The notes: generated from the letters alone by a model not told the origin. A stretch of DNA of 64,000 nucleotides from Acanthornis magna (GCA_036785705.1 JAWUZG010000052.1:744001-808000); one strand, 5' to 3'; shown: positions 1 through 14,500, numbered from the stretch's first letter. Numbers and translations are program-made.

Positions 1-3000
1 AAAATAACAGGGTGGGATTCAAAGAGTAACATCATCAGAAACACAAAGCATCCACTGTAACACTTAATTTAAAGCAGATAGGATGCAAAAAGCAGAAAGC
101 CACTTGCTGCTCAGGTGAGATTCTTTTCATCTCCATGACCATTACGTCCTAAACTGCACATTTACACCTTTAATGCTGCCACATATCAGCATGTGATGAA
201 ATGTTTTTGAACCAAAAAAAGCCCACACAAACACTGTTGGTGGCATTTGGACTAGGTTCCAGGATGAATAAGTATCGGATCAGAAGGCAGGAAGGGCTCT
301 TGCAGGATGTACTTAGTGTTAAAAAGAATTGGCTTTTAAAAACATAGGGTCATCTACAACAAAATTGATGACATGAATTAAACAAAGAAAAAAAGATATC
401 CCAGTGATCATCTAATGAACTGCATGAGATAAAGGAAATCAAGCTGAGACCATTTCAACATTAGCATTTTTCTAAAGCAGCAAATAACTTTAGAAGAAGC
501 CATTGCCCTCAAGAAAAGACATTTTTGGTCCGGCAAAGTTAATGACTAAACTCTTACCATTTTTTACAGCTCATCACTTCTGAAGGTTTTTCTTTTGCAA
601 CTCAAGGACTTGTTTCAGAGACACACAAAACAAATAAAAAGCTGGCACTTTGAAGTCTACAAGGCAGTGAGATTTCTGATCTGCCCCCTGCAGCCTTCTC
701 CTGCCCTGACATCCCCAAACCCCTCTTCGCCGTGAGTAAATTGGAAACAAGTTTGGGAGGGGAGACTCTCTAATATGAGCTGGCAGGACACTGTTTCAGC
801 AAGTATAACTTTGATGTGAAAGCCAAAAGCCCTACTATGACAGTGCAGTGAGTCACTTGATGACAAGTCACTGAGGCATTTAGAGATGGATTTTGAATTC
901 TAGCAAGTGACATTGTTTTGCCTCCTCTAAGTGAAGTATGTGCCTTTATTGAACCTAGAATCCAAACACTGCCTGTGACCGTCTGCCTCCATTTAAAGAT
1001 AGATTACACAAGAGAAATATACTGTTGCGTATTTTCTGTCTTGCAGGAGAGCCCTGGAGGAATCTTGAGTTGTTTTCTTTCTCTTCTTGAATCAAGTCCT
1101 GTTTTTGTCATTCCCAGCCCTACCCTTACCTCCTCAGCCTTTCTAATGAAATCTACAGATTTAAACGTTTCCAGGTATCACCAAAACTACTTTCTTGATA
1201 GAGGAAGATAATGGGTTTCTTCCCCCTATCCAGTCTTCATCCTCCCTCCAAGCCACAAAGAAGCTGCTTCTTACTGGGGTGGAGGACAAAATACTTTACC
1301 TCCCTGCTACTCATCTGTGCTTGCCCAGTATCTTCAGGATCACAGAAGTATGAGGAATCTGTTTCTCATCAGTCTCAGGAGCGGCCAGGGAAAGTAAAGA
1401 AAGGTGAGAGATGAGCAAGGTTTCTGTACAAAGGCAAAAGGAAAACAAACAAACAAACGATACTTTAAGAGATATGATCAAGGAACGGAAGCAGAGAAAA
1501 GAAACCAAACAGGAAGAATACAAAAGTTAGTTCCCTCATACACACTGAGAGGTAAGTTCAGTCTTCTTGTCAGGGCTCCCAGAAATGGCAAGAGAGACAA
1601 TAGTCTGACACTGGAAGTTAGAGCTCCAGATAAAATGTCAGTTTAATTTCGTTCATACTCCTTAAAATCTGGTTTAGGAACATATGCAAAGGGATTAAAG
1701 CAGGCCTGGAAAAGCACTTCCAGTCTCACTTCTTCAGAGTCTTTTGGCAGTGGCCTGGTAGTGGATGAGACTCCTGCTGATTTCTGTGAATATGGTACAG
1801 CCTTTTTACTCATTCTCTCTGCTACCAAGGGAGTCAAAATTGCATAGAAGAATTTATAGCACACACAAATGTAAGAGACTGCAATTTTTCCCAGACACCT
1901 TATTACCAAGACATATAGGCTGATGCAACAATAAGAAATTTGATGAGCCAGAAATTAAAATGCAGATTTTTATATTAGATCAAGATAACTGTGAGACAAT
2001 ACCTGTTGCTGCAGTTCCCTCCCCTTCCTTCCCTCACAACTTCTCTGGCTTTCTGTAAGGCTACTCACTGAAGTTTTCAGTGATTTTGGAGAATTAAGTT
2101 ATAATGTTAGTAACTCACTGTTAAGAGGTAGTAGATACCATCATTTCCTCACCCAAAATTAGGAACGGGAGGCTCAAACCAAAGCTTCTATGCGCTTAAA
2201 TCTCTTTATTTAAGTCTTCAAGGCACATTTGGATCAAATTCTGTCATTTCTCTCTACAGATAGGAGTGGGAGAAGTCTCTTTTATATGACACATATTTTT
2301 GCATTGCTTTCCCATCTCCAGAATCTTGGAGCTTAACAGAAAGCACCAAACACCTTAACACACACCCACAACATGCATACATTTTACCAAAGAAACTTAC
2401 CAATTACTTTGATTATCAGAAAGGGAATGGTCTTGATGAAGGGCTATGTGGTGTTACCATAATTTCATTTCTAGACCTCTCCTTTGCCTTCAGCTCCCAA
2501 AGCTTTTTTGTTATCACCTATGATCTGCTGTGATCATGAGGCCAGAGGAGCAACACTGAAATCGAACACACATCTTATTTCGAAGTGGGACTGATGATGA
2601 CCACAATGGCAGGGCAAAACAGGAATGTGAACTACAAGCTTGTGGTTAACATTTTGTGGTTAAACAGGAGAGTTGGCTCTCCTGGGCAATGAGGCAAAAA
2701 AACACAAACTTCCGTGGAAAAAAAGAAATAGCAGTGATTACAACCATGAGAAGTGCCATCCACTTAATCATTCCTGGATCTTAGTTTCATGACTTTATCT
2801 TCCTTCAGCCTCTCTCTTGCATGGAAACTGAGTATTCCTAGAGCAATTTCTCATTTCAGCAAGAATTGCCATGAGTCAGGTGGCTCAAACCCTCTTAAGC
2901 AAAGCCTTTATTAAAGATACTATTTTTTAAAAAATAATAGAAAAAAGTTTTTAAAAAAACCACCAAAACCACCCCACAACACTTCGTAAAAGCATAGAAA

Positions 3001-6000
3001 TTCACATCGGAAATCCAGCTCTAAGTCATTAAAGGTTCCATAAGGCAATTATATCTGTAGCCTGAAAAATTGCATTTATGTACTGTGGAGGCCACATACA
3101 GATTTCTGAAGAATTAGGAAAAATTTTACTCTTCTCCCTTTTTGGAACAACATGCCATTTCACACACTTGTTCCTTGAGCTCCTGAGCTTGAATCAAAGG
3201 GTTTCCCCTCTATGTGCTGTATTTTGAAACAGATTTGTCTGATTTGCTAAAATTGGCCACTATGTGAATATCTGCCATTTAATTTTTGGTCCTACCTAAA
3301 ACAACATTAGTCCAATTATACACTAATTTGGATCACTCTCAATGAAAGAAACTTTTTAGGACATAATACTATGACTATATCTTCCAGTCTACTAAAAACA
3401 GTGGCCTACCAAAAACAGTATTTTAGTGAAATAAAACACTGACAAACTTGGGCTCTATTAAAAGTTAACACATTCTGTGGTTTGCAGAGGAAAATGACAT
3501 TAAAATTTGTCTTGTGTGAGGTATTTCAGAAAGGATAAGGACATATAAATTGTTCTATTTCCAGAAGAACTGCAAAATATAATGGGACTTTTATAATTGA
3601 GTGTCTTATTAATTTTAATGAGCTAATCAATATTGCATTTTGAATCCTGATGTGTCCCTTTGCTGCTAATCCCTCTTTGTGCTATGCACTCCCTGGTCTT
3701 TGCAGCTGTTACCTGACAAATCTACCTTCTCTTGTGAAGGGACACAGGAGTTCAGGCTCAGGAGACCAGTTTAATGAGCAAGAAAAGCAGAGGATACATT
3801 ATAAGCCTGGCCTTGGCTTTTTTTCTCCTCTACCTCAACACACGCTGGCATTAGAGAGTTCCGTAACAGCCTCAAAACCTTAAACAAAGGTGAGCACAGG
3901 GCCTTCAGCTGAATGAATGCAACAGCTTCAGTAGTATAGAGAATTGGGAAAGAGGGGTTGGAATATCCCTCCCTTCTGCTGCTGAAGGAGACCAGATTTT
4001 GCTTCACCCCAAACAAGTCTGAGCTCTAGAAGTGCATGAATTCCACATTCAGCTGTGACTTCTAGCCTCTCAGAGCATGATTGAAATAAGACATTCTTGA
4101 AATACCTACTAAAGGCAAATCATAGAATCATCCTGGCACAAAGCCTTCAAGTTGAACTTGTTGGCAAAACTGCATAATATTTACTTACAGATAGCTAGGG
4201 AAATTAAACACAAGTCTTACAAAAGGAATCGCTTCTTTGCACTTTCCACAGAAGAGTCTGGGTTAAGAGGCCAAGACTCTCTTATTTTAAAAGCAGCAGA
4301 GAATGAGCATTTGGGAATATGTAGGTACAAAAAATAATCTATCTTCTGAGTACTTTATGCCAAATAAGTGACAAGGTATTTTGCATTACACTATATGCAA
4401 ATGAGGAAAAAAACCACATGATGCAAGCCACTGGTTCAAATAGAAATATTTCTCACTCCAGCTTTTACTTCATGAATAGCCCTGAGAAATGGGCTTTGCC
4501 TTGTAAGAGAAGCATCATCTAAAATACTTGTGTGCCACTACAGCCATTAAGGAAGTTGATAGTTCAAAACCCTTCTGCTGCTCAGAAAAAGTAACTCAAG
4601 CGATGCTGTGACCTTAGCAAGCCAGTCTGTCAAACTGTGTCGTAACCTTTTGTATTTGATTTTCCTTCTCTCTGCTGCCACCTGGAAAGTCATCAAATGC
4701 CATCAGCTGTAAACCATGGACAGACACTCTAACTACATGAATCAAGCTCACAAGGGCAGGAGACAATGCCTTAAGGTAAACTCGGAAGACTCCTCCATTC
4801 CCAAAACACACACAATATGAATAGCAATTCTTTTCCTCCACTGTTTTCCTTTTAGATTACAGGTAGACAGACTCTATGGAAAAAGAAGGGGAAAATAAGG
4901 CATGGCACAAGTCTTTATGCCCCACATGCATGCAGCACATACTCGCCACTTGATTTCCTCACATACTAAAGGCCCACCTAGAACAAGGAATTGTTTGCAG
5001 CTAGACGTCATATGCTTCAAGGCAGTCACAATATACTCTGTGCACTGTCTTTCACATTCTAATTGGGATCACAAATGGCTACTTTGGCAAAAATTATTTC
5101 TTTCCAGAAAGTACATTTGGTTACTACTTCTGCAGTCTTATGTTTTGGCCCAATTTTCACAAATTAGGACCTTTTTTCTATACCAGTAACCTTTTTCTCT
5201 TCCTTTTTTTAAACATAAGATGATATAAGGTTGCCTGATTCAGCACCACTTCTGACTTTTGACAGGAAGTAAGAAATAAAAGGGCTTGAAGGCAGTTACA
5301 CCAGCTGAAGAGTAAAACAAACTAGCTATATGGCAGGTCCAAAGAGTACAGATTGCAAGAAGGGAAGAAACTATGGCAGGGAAGTTATTGTTTAACCTGC
5401 ATCTCAGACTATATACAAGAGATTGATAGTGTACAAGTGAAAGCTGGATTGCCAGTCTGAAAGAGTATGTTAGTATACAAACCACAACTGAATACTTTGT
5501 CTTCAAATTCCCCTGGAAATCCACTTCTCAGATGGCTTTCTTTTTTGTTTCCTCTTCCCCATCCCAACAAACAAGCGATAAAATGAAGAGAAAGGGTGAA
5601 AGCCACACTACCACAGTGCTTTTGCTGATGGATTTGCTAGCAATGCTGCCTGCCTGCATCCACACAGCGAGAGGAGCGGGTGAAACTCCTCTCAGCTGCT
5701 CCCACATACAATACAACACATGGGAAACAGAGGAGACCAGGGACACTACAAGAGGAATCAGCATTTTTAGAGTGCAACTCTCTGACCTATTTTAAAAACA
5801 TGTACAGGAGGATGATACAAGGCACATCCTAAAAGGGCCTTTTTCTCTCTGCACATCACACGGGGAGCCTGGGGAGACAAGTTCAGCTCAGAGCAACCAT
5901 GTTTTCAGCTTGCAGCACCCATGTTTTCATCAAGTGAATCCCATGGGGGGCCCTGAAACTGTGGCACACACCCCACTGTCACATGCCAAAAAGAAGACAG

Positions 6001-8400
6001 ACCATGGAAGGACCTAAAGACTCATCCATAGCCCTGAGGATGTGTCTGAGGTGGGATGGGACAAAAGTCAGCTTCCTTTCCTGCACAAAGCCAGGACCAG
6101 TCATCACCACTGGAGCATTGAGTGTCACCCTACCCATAACATCCACATCTGCTCATGCTGCACACAGCTGCATCCAGGTGCAGGAATTCCAAACTTGAAC
6201 TTCAGTTTGAGTAAAAACATGATTAGAACAAGCAGCATCAGGTACTTTTAACCCATTCATTCCCGAAGAGCATCATGTGCCTTAACCTCAGATGGGAAGA
6301 ACAGGTTACTGTGACTTCTGTGCCACATCAGTGAGCATTGGATGACAGTCCCAGTTCTGCTGCCACCAAAGGGAATGGACCCAACCATTCCCATCTCTGG
6401 GAACAAGGATGCAAAGCAGCTTCTCCCAGGTGAGAGCTGGGCAAGTGCATAAGAAGAGTCACACACTGGACTATTTTCTCCATAAGAGCAAGCCCTCAGC
6501 ATCCAGCAGAACATGCTTACATTCTCCCCAATTCCTATACAAGCCAAGGCATCAGGCTGAGAAAATTAGTTCAGCTCCTTGGCAGGTATAGAAAAACACT
6601 CTGACACAGTACAATTCTGGCACACAGTATTATTTTGCCTTCCCATAGAGGTAAAAAGCCAACAGCAGGCATTCTTGTACCTGTCAGAGGGCTAATGGCT
6701 GACTAGGCTTTTAAGAAATATGGCTTCTTTTTAGTTGTCTGGTTTCAATCTGTGTCTTGCACCTCCTCACCAAGACTGGTCAGTTCCCTTACAAAGTCCA
6801 TTTGCTTCTATTATCTGCTGTTGACAGGATAAACTGTAAAACCAGAATACAGAGGGTGGAGCTCTGGATCATTTCTATATTTTTCTACTGAGAAAAGTTT
6901 ATTTCAGTTCAAGGTTGTTCTGTACACTCATAAGCATATAAGGAAATTGGAACATAACAACAAGCTTTTGAAATTAGAAAACTTCCCACACGGAGGAAGT
7001 GAGACAGGTGCACAAAAGGGAAAAAGAAGGGAAGAAGCCATACTGCAGCTCATCTACATTTATAAACAGACAAAACACTAGTTAGCAAACTAGGTGAAAT
7101 TCATGCATTGGAATCAAAGCTGAGAGAAAGATCTCCCTTCATAGACCTGGAAAAGGATAATAAAACAGTTCTTTGACCTCTCAAGCAAAGAGAGCTAGCA
7201 TCAGTTTCAATCCAATGCAAGCAAGGCAGTCAGAAACACAATAAAGAAGCAATATTTTTTTCAGTTGTGGCAGTTATATTGGACTTGTCACATATTTCTT
7301 CCAATATCCCCATGACGCACAGAAAATCATGAACTAAAAGCCCCACTTTTCCCTATTCTTTTTTTTCTGAACATCCAGAGCACATACTATTCCCCAAAAA
7401 ACACTAAAAGCATTCTTGCTGTTGTGCTACAGAAGCATTTTCTTCTTCAAGTTTATTTTTGGCTTTCATTTCCAAATCAAAGAATGGTAGTTATATCATC
7501 CCATTTTAACATGCTGGTCCTTCACCACAGAACTCAAAAAGGACTAAAAAAATCACCTGGCTTATTATTGTCCAGTCTTAGACTCCAGCTTTGTTATACA
7601 GTACAGCTAAGAACAAATTCTGTTCTGTGGCACAAGATGGACAATCCAGAGTTAATGAGAATCAGTATTTAGACATATTTAAATTTCCACTGCACCTTCT
7701 GTTCTCTGTGCAGAGATAAGCTTCACTTCTCTGACTTACCCACAAAAAATACACAGGGGAAAGCAATTTCCAAGCATCCAGTGCACACAAACTGTTCCAC
7801 AAGGAGGAGTTTTTCCAGCCTTAACCTATAAAGCTGAGAGTAAGATCAACACACCCACTCTAAGAGATATTGGAGCAGCAGACAGGAAGCTCCCTGCTTG
7901 GCCAGGTAATGTGTGCAGCACCAGGAAACTCCAGGTATGGAGAAGGAGGAGGTGGTTCAGTGAAAGGCATCCGTGAACCACGGTGTAAAGAGTAATTGCA
8001 AGCAAAGAAAACAAACATTCTTCCGTCTGCGCCCGACACAGCCATTTCACCCAGCTACAATACCTGCTTTCACTTTGAAAATGAAAAGCTTGACTAACTG
8101 ACCAGCTTTTATGGTTGCTCTTACACACACACGCACACACACATACATATCTCATACTTAATTACCACATAAAGTACACGCCTTACAGCCAGTCCCAAGC
8201 AAAGAGCCAGGTTTTGACACCTATTTATAAATCTTGCTCTTGAAGAAAAAACTCCTGGAGGCAATGTCGGAATAAGGATCAAGTAATGCTCAGCAGGAGC
8301 AGATGCACCGTGACACACATACGGACGGAGCCAGCTCTTCCCAACAATCATGAATTTTAAGCCCTCTAGATAACAAAAGCAGCAAGACCCGGGATTGCAG
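1..8400. other. Non-coding stretch, probable first intron of a minus-strand gene
   Basis: I see no exon, RNA gene or recognisable transposon here. The open frames present are short, begin and end at random and resemble no protein I know. The stretch lies downstream, on the minus strand, of a CpG island holding a strong minus-strand splice donor at 9215, so it is best read as the beginning of that gene's first intron. The only local structure is a short CA repeat at 8122-8149. A CATAGAATCAT-like string near 4121 might be a tiny CR1 tail, but it is too short to call. Confidence 0.5.
8122..8149. repeat. Short CA microsatellite
   Basis: Alternating CA units run for about 28 bp with two interruptions (a CG and an AT step). 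It is an ordinary imperfect dinucleotide repeat. Confidence 0.8.
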
Positions 8401-8799
8401 GCAGGGGAAAACTGTGGACTGGGCTATTTCCATGCACAGCAGAAGACAGAAGTGCTACCGCCTCTGAAGACACGTCCTGCTGGCTCTGCCTCTTCCTTCG
8501 GGCTCCCAGAAGCATTCAAGAGCACCCAGAGGTGCCACCCATACCGAGGTCCCTTCACTGCTACCCACTCCCCCGGCAGAAGCCCCTGCTTTGAAGGAGG
8601 CTGGATTAAGAGACCGCATGACGTCTCCTCCAATCTGAATTACGCCACTATTCCGAAGTTCGGCTTTGCTTCTTAAGTACTTTACTAGCAAAAAGCCACG
8701 GTTTCGTACACACACGCGGGTGGAGGGGTTAACAGATAAGCTCCCACCTCTCCATCCCTTCTTCATCAGCCACACAAAGCCCGAGGCTTCATCATCCCA

Positions 8800-10000
8800 T
8801 CGCCCAGCATGGGTCCAGCTCCTCAATTCTTTGTGTTAGCCCAAACCGCCCGCCCCTCCAGCCGAAACCAGGACGGGGTGCTTGGCAGAAACTCTGGGCT
8901 GAGCCCCGATTCTACCCCAGCCTCGGTCGCGGGACCCCGAGCATGCGGCCTCGAAGGGCTCCCCGCTCGCAAAGCCTGGGGGCTGAGAACAAGTCCCTTT
9001 GTTAAATGAATGAGCCGGGAAAGCAGGAACGGAGAGACGGGAGGGAGAAGTCAGGAGGGGGAAAGCAGGCTCAGTACCCCAGTTCTAAACGAAAAGAAAA
9101 ACAGAAGGGGGGAAGGAGGGAGAAGAAGAACGAACCCGTCCGCTCAACCCCTGCGCAAACTTCCCGATTACAAAACAAGCGAGGAAATCCCCTTCCCCGG
9201 CGCGGCGGGACTCACCTTCCGCCCGCCGCAAGGTGCTACGCGGCTCTCCCCCGGCTCCCCTCCCAGCCCCGCTGCCCACACCGCCCCTATTGTCGGCCCG
9301 GCACCGCCCCCCGCACCCTGACCGCCTTGCCGCGGCCACTGGTTCCGGGGGGCCCGCCCCGCAGCCCCCCTGCTGCCAAGGTGGGCAGCCGGGCCCGCCG
9401 GGGCGGGGAACGCAGCGGGCAGCGGGGAGGCAGCAGGGGCAGGTTCTTCCCGCTCCGCTCGGCGGCGGCCGGGGCGCGGCATCGCAGCCGAGTGGCCCGC
9501 GGTGGAAAGTTTTTTTGGGAGGCGTGTGGTACCTTCCCGGCGCCGCAGATCGGGACCCCGGAGCGTGGTGCGCCTCGGCGCTGCCTCGGGGAGCCGCGGG
9601 CTGCGCTCCAGCCGTGCTGCGGCTGCAGGCAGCTCCCGGAGCCCCGCAGCTCCGCCGGGCAGAGGGCGGGAGCAGCGCTAGCCTGCCTGGGACGTAGAAG
9701 TCTTTGGTGATCACGCCATCGGCGGAGCTGCCACGCGGGGAGTGGATCGCCGGCAATTACACCCTTGGCGAGCAGCCCCGCAATGACTTTATTTCTGCTG
9801 CTCGTATCGCGCTGCGCTATCGCGGAGCCGGCTCCATTGTGCTGAGGACTGTGTGCGTGCAGATCCAAAAAAGGCAAGAATAAAACGGGCTCTGCCCTGC
9901 TGCTGCGTTGCACAAGCCGAGGCATCTATACCTTATATTGCCGGGATCCGGGTGTTCCCTCTCCCCGTGATCCAAAGCTCGCTGGAAACTTGTCACCCTA
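8800..10000. promoter_or_regulatory. CpG island promoter, probably of a minus-strand gene
   Basis: Base composition changes abruptly from AT-rich flanks to GC-rich, CpG-dense sequence that peaks at 9200-9700. Vertebrate CpG islands of this size usually mark promoters. The strongest splice donor in it, GGAAG|GTGAGT, lies on the minus strand at 9216/9215, and a second possible minus donor, GGGAAG|GTACCA, is at 9533/9532. This points to transcription towards position 1. In human the gene next to AQP11 on this side is PAK1 on the opposite strand, so a PAK1 promoter is the best guess. Long open frames in both strands here follow from high GC (few stop codons) and are not genes. Confidence 0.7.
9216..9560 (-). 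other. Putative non-coding first exon (5' UTR), possibly PAK1
   Basis: The exon's 3' edge is set by a consensus donor at 9215 (AAG|GTGAGT, minus strand). The 5' edge (transcription start) is not visible, so the upper coordinate is only nominal. No convincing start codon with a coding frame precedes the donor, which suits a 5' UTR exon; mammalian PAK1 begins with non-coding exons. The PAK1 N-terminal coding exon is not recognisable anywhere in the window, so the assignment rests only on gene order and orientation. It could equally be the first exon of a non-coding RNA. Confidence 0.4.
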
Positions 10001-11030
10001 GTTAACAGGAGTTTTCGGCTCCTCAGCGCTTGTGCTCTGCGTGGAGGGAAAAAGAGGAGGGGTTTGATTGCACGTACAGCGCACGGCTGTCGAGAAGAGA
10101 GCGCGAGTATGCTGAGGTGTTCTTGGGACGTGCTCTCTAGGGGTACGAAGGTGAAATGTTTAAGTGAAGCAGATAGATACAGGCAAAAGGGAGACAAGCT
10201 TTATACCGAGACAGCATGCCCCCGTATACGACAGATTAAGACAGCGCTGCCACAGTCTCACCCTTCCCCCTTGTACCAACATTTATCAAGTTCCCGTGAT
10301 AAGGTTGTTCGGGAGCTAAACCAGCAGAAAATTAACATCGCAAAAGCAAACAAATGGAGGAAGTGAGAATGCAAGTCTGGGACTGATAGGGAGAGGGGGA
10401 CTGCCACAAAGCTGATTTCAGTCAGCTGAACCTGCTGTGGAATTGCACACTTCGAAGCACTTCCCTCTGTCGGATACATTTAAAATTGGATTCAAATCCA
10501 CTCACACAGGCAGATTGCATGAGATTCCCTCAAGCTCTGTCTGGCCGTAGTCTGTCCTTTGGTTGCAACATAAAGGTTTTTATGTAGTTCAGGGTAATAT
10601 GTATCAGTCACTTCAAAGACAGCCATAGGATCAGCCCGTACCAAGAATCCAGATACCTGAGAGCTTACAGGATTGCTTCTGGGCAGGAACTAAGGCCAAA
10701 ACCACGCAGCTCAGCTTAAATGCCAGATCCCTAAATGGGGCTCCATCAAAGCTGGAGTTAAAATCCAACAGTTACCCTTCAGCCCTGAACTGAGAGCTGA
10801 AGAATGACTTCCTTTGTACCATGCTTGAAATCCTATAGCCTTCTCAGAAACATGGATGCACCCTGATAATTTTTAAAAACAAATTTTGAAGGCAGGCAAG
10901 AGATCAGCCCAAAAAACTCCATAAATATGCCTTGTCTGCCAAGACATTTTGCCAAATACATTCATTCAACCACATGGAGAACAGACAAGTCAGGTAATTG
11001 GAGTGGTGGACCTAAGGCCTGGTCCATATA
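10000..11030. other. Intergenic, nothing recognised
   Basis: Composition falls back to typical AT-rich intergenic DNA after the CpG island. I find no exon with a supported reading frame, no repeat family I know and no RNA gene. Confidence 0.5.
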
Positions 11031-11585
11031 CACCTGGTGTACTGCACTCTACTCAGCCCTGGTGAGGTGCATCTGGAATGCTGTGTCCAGTCTGGGCTCC
11101 TCAGCACAGAAGAGACATGGAGCTCCTGGAGTGGGTCCACAAAGAGTTACTAATATGATGAGAGGACGGAGCATCTCTCTTATGAGGAAAGGCTGAGGGA
11201 GCTGGGCCTGTTCAGCCTTGAAAAGAGCTGACTGAGAGGGGACCTCATCAATGTCTGTAAGTTTCTGAAGGGACAGCGCCAAGAGGATGGAACCAGGCTC
11301 AGCTCAGTGGTGCCAGACAATAGGACAAGAGGTAGAAACCAATGCATAAGAAGTCCCACCTGAATATGAGGAAGAACTTTGCCATGCGGGTGACTAAGCA
11401 CTGGAACAGGTTTCCAAGAGAGGCTGTGGAGTCTCCTTCACTGGAGATTTTCAAGAATCATCCAGATGCAATCTTGTGCCATGTGCTCTAGGATGACCCT
11501 GCTTGAACCAGGGAGGTTGGACCAGATGACCCACTGCGGTCCCTTTCCAGCCTGACCCATTCTGGATTTTGTGACTCTGGTTGTA
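11030..11585 (+). mobile_element. CR1 LINE fragment, 3' end
   Basis: The sequence follows the avian CR1 3' region: the segment on contributing to a CTCTACTCAGCCCTGGTGAG-type stretch, the GGCTGAGGGAGCTGGGCCTG block at about 11190, the GACCTCATCAATG block, and a terminus resembling ATTCTG..TGACTCTG at about 11560-11580. It is in plus orientation, 5' truncated as nearly all CR1 copies are, and diverged by indels, so it is not active. Confidence 0.9.
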
Positions 11586-11589
11586 TCTG

Positions 11590-14500
11590 TATTAAGGTAC
11601 TTAAAGTAGAATGAAATAACCAGGACTTCAATTATAGGTGCTTTTAAATCCACTTGAAATCAAGAAAAGGCAATCAATACACAGGACAGCTCAGTTCAGA
11701 AGTTCTTTCAATTAAACCTTTGTATATTTGCTGCTGAGGGATCTCACCAAAACCTTCAGAATTCTTACATTTTGCTCTTTTCCTACTCTGTAGTAATGTG
11801 GAACCCTAATGAGATATCCTGAAGGGACATCCAGGAACTACGATACTTATGAATGAATTCACCCAAATTTCATGATTCCTTTGTCTGAAACTATTGCAAG
11901 ATATTTCAGAGGGAGTTCCTAAACAAAAGGAGGAAGATGTCCATGAGCAGCATAAGAATAGGACAGAAAGCCACCACTGCAACCAGAATTTGGTACTTGA
12001 GAAAGGAATGAGTGAAATGTAAATCATTTTATTTGCATTTCTAAGCACTCAGAGCAAAGTGTTCAGGGGGTTTTCAGGGAAAGGATCCATCTTGTCTTGT
12101 ACTCAGGTTAAAGTCTGATGGGCCTTTTCCAGTGTGGAGGAAAAAGGGGATTTCTTACACCCCAAAAGGGTCTCCTGTGTTCTGTGGGAAGAAGCCTGGC
12201 ACCAGACCCCAGCCTCAAAGACCAGCTCAGTGGAACAATCAATTTTACAGGGATCTCATAAGTACTGTGTTTTCCTCCCCTTCAGACACACAGCAGAACA
12301 AGCAGTACAGCTGCCGTAGGGCACAGCCTGATGATTTCTTCTTTGTCAGCAGCACCAGTATCAATAGTTCTTACTTTGCTGTGCATCTCTGTTCCTGAGC
12401 TCCTCCCTGCACTGTGCCGGCACAGATATTTGTGCAGCTATGTAATGGAAGAGATCAAAGAACTGATCCACCTAGCAACTTTCCTAGGTGTTTTCAGCCA
12501 GATCAAATCCCCAAATGTCTTGGCTGACACGACACAGGAGGAACACAAGAGCATGTGAAATCACAGAAGCTGAAGCTTAGCTGAGGGACAGTAACTTGTT
12601 AGGATGTGCCCACTTAGTCACCTGCATTAACCTGTCCACTCATTTAATCTGCTCAAGCAAACAGAGACAAATTGGACTCTGCTTACATGGAAGAAACCAG
12701 AGTTCATGAATGCCTTGAAAACTAATTACAAGTCTCAAGGTCTTAGTAGCAGGGAAAAGAAAAAGACAAAGAAAAAAGGAGTCCGATAGTTACACAACAC
12801 ACAATTACAATGTTCCTCAGCCAAAGATCTCACTGTGAAGATGCAGAAACAGCAAGCACCGGCAAGCAAAACTGAAGGTGATGGTGGGTCAGCACACTAC
12901 TGCCTGGAGGTTTCTCACCCAGTAAATCAGAAGTCAATCCAGTAAAGTAATGTTGTTACAGTGGTGTGAAGAAGAAGACTGACTATGATTCATCACTGCC
13001 CTATATATCATAAAGGTTTGTACAGCTCTGCAAAATGTAAAACACTTTCAAATCACAACTATTTCCTTTTCATTTTTTCTAGATAATACAGTACACCAAA
13101 GCAGTGAGGAATGCATTTCTGGACACAAATCTATGATGCACAAATGTTTTTGCTAAACAAACACACAAAAGCACGACAGCAACAATCTTTCATTTCCTCA
13201 GTAAGTTTTAGGGTGTTCTAGTGCCAGAAAAGCAAACTAAAAAATAACAAAGAGGCCAGAACACCTGACTAGCAGAGAGCAGCATCTGGTTCCTATCTTA
13301 TATATCCTGATGGTAGATGGTGTGTAATACCCATCTCAACAGAAGTTAAAATAATTTCCAAAATGTATACAAATAGCACATTATATCCGATGCATATTTA
13401 ACAGGGACATGCACCTCCTATCATCCTGGAGAAAGATTTGCTAAGATTTCTCTGCCTAGAATGAGTTCAAATACAGAAACAAGAATCAGGGTCACCATTT
13501 TAGCAAAGCTGGCTCTGGGTTACACTTTTTTCATCTTAGCATGGAAGTCAAAAATCTATCTTATGCACTAACATTTCTCAGTATTTGACTATATGAAGTT
13601 GTTTCATTCTGGATAAATGGTTAGAGAGTCATACTGTACCTGTTCCCACTTGCCACTTAGTCCTCCATTTCTGTACTGAGAAGCTCACAGTAAAGGGTCA
13701 GAATCTGTCTGGTACAGTTATAGCAGATAATTACAACTTGGTACATTTATTTTGACATTAAATCCCAAATAATTCTGGTTCTCCTTATGGTTTGCTTACT
13801 TGTTGGTTAAGTTACCCTGTAGTTGGTTGAAAACTCAAAGGAACCTTCATGCCATTCCAATTTTAAATAATCTCTTACCGCTTCATTGAAGTCCTGGAAT
13901 CTTGCAAAACCTCTGGTGATGAATACACTTTTACATTCCAGATCTCCTTTAGCCAGGAAATTGCACAGAGACAGCTAAGAGTGTTCAGTGCTTTGGTAAG
14001 CAGTCAGCAAGTCGGGGAATACTAGGGAAGCCACAAATGACTGTTTGATTCTGGAAGCCTTGTGTATCTCTGGAAGTCATAAAATACAGATGGGCAATGG
14101 CTTAACAGTGAGGTCAGTCTTTGATTCATTAGCTAACAGCTGAATTTAAGCACATATATCTGACCTTTGAGGCATGCTGCTAATTCAAGCTTAGAAGCAA
14201 GGAGGGAGTTTTACCCTGCACTGTGAGTTTCTTCAGAGCTGTACAGAATCCTGGCTTTGGCTTAGATTTTGTATGTTTTCTCAATGATCTAAATAGTTTG
14301 CTTTTCGGAAAAATATTACTAGGCACTGGTAATCTCAGGTAAAAAACATATTTAAATGCTGTAAGCTCTTTTTTGTGGTTGGAGCTATAAACTTCAAACA
14401 TATTGGGTCAGTCACTGAAGCTATAAGAATTCACACCACAGGCTGACCATTTGTATGTAAGTCCTACATTGTGCAAGAAACTTGGAGATGAGTGCCATAA

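Noticed and set aside
4121..4150. CATAGAATCAT string resembling a CR1 tail
   Set aside because: Only about 11 bases match and the adjoining sequence does not follow CR1.
1..9215. Search for PAK1 coding exons
   Set aside because: No sequence resembling the PAK1 N-terminal, p21-binding or kinase regions was found on either strand.
9006..9925. Several 150-234-codon open frames on both strands at the 9-kb CpG island
   Set aside because: They overlap each other in many frames, are rich in Pro, Arg, Gly and Ala as any GC-rich DNA would give, and have no family resemblance.
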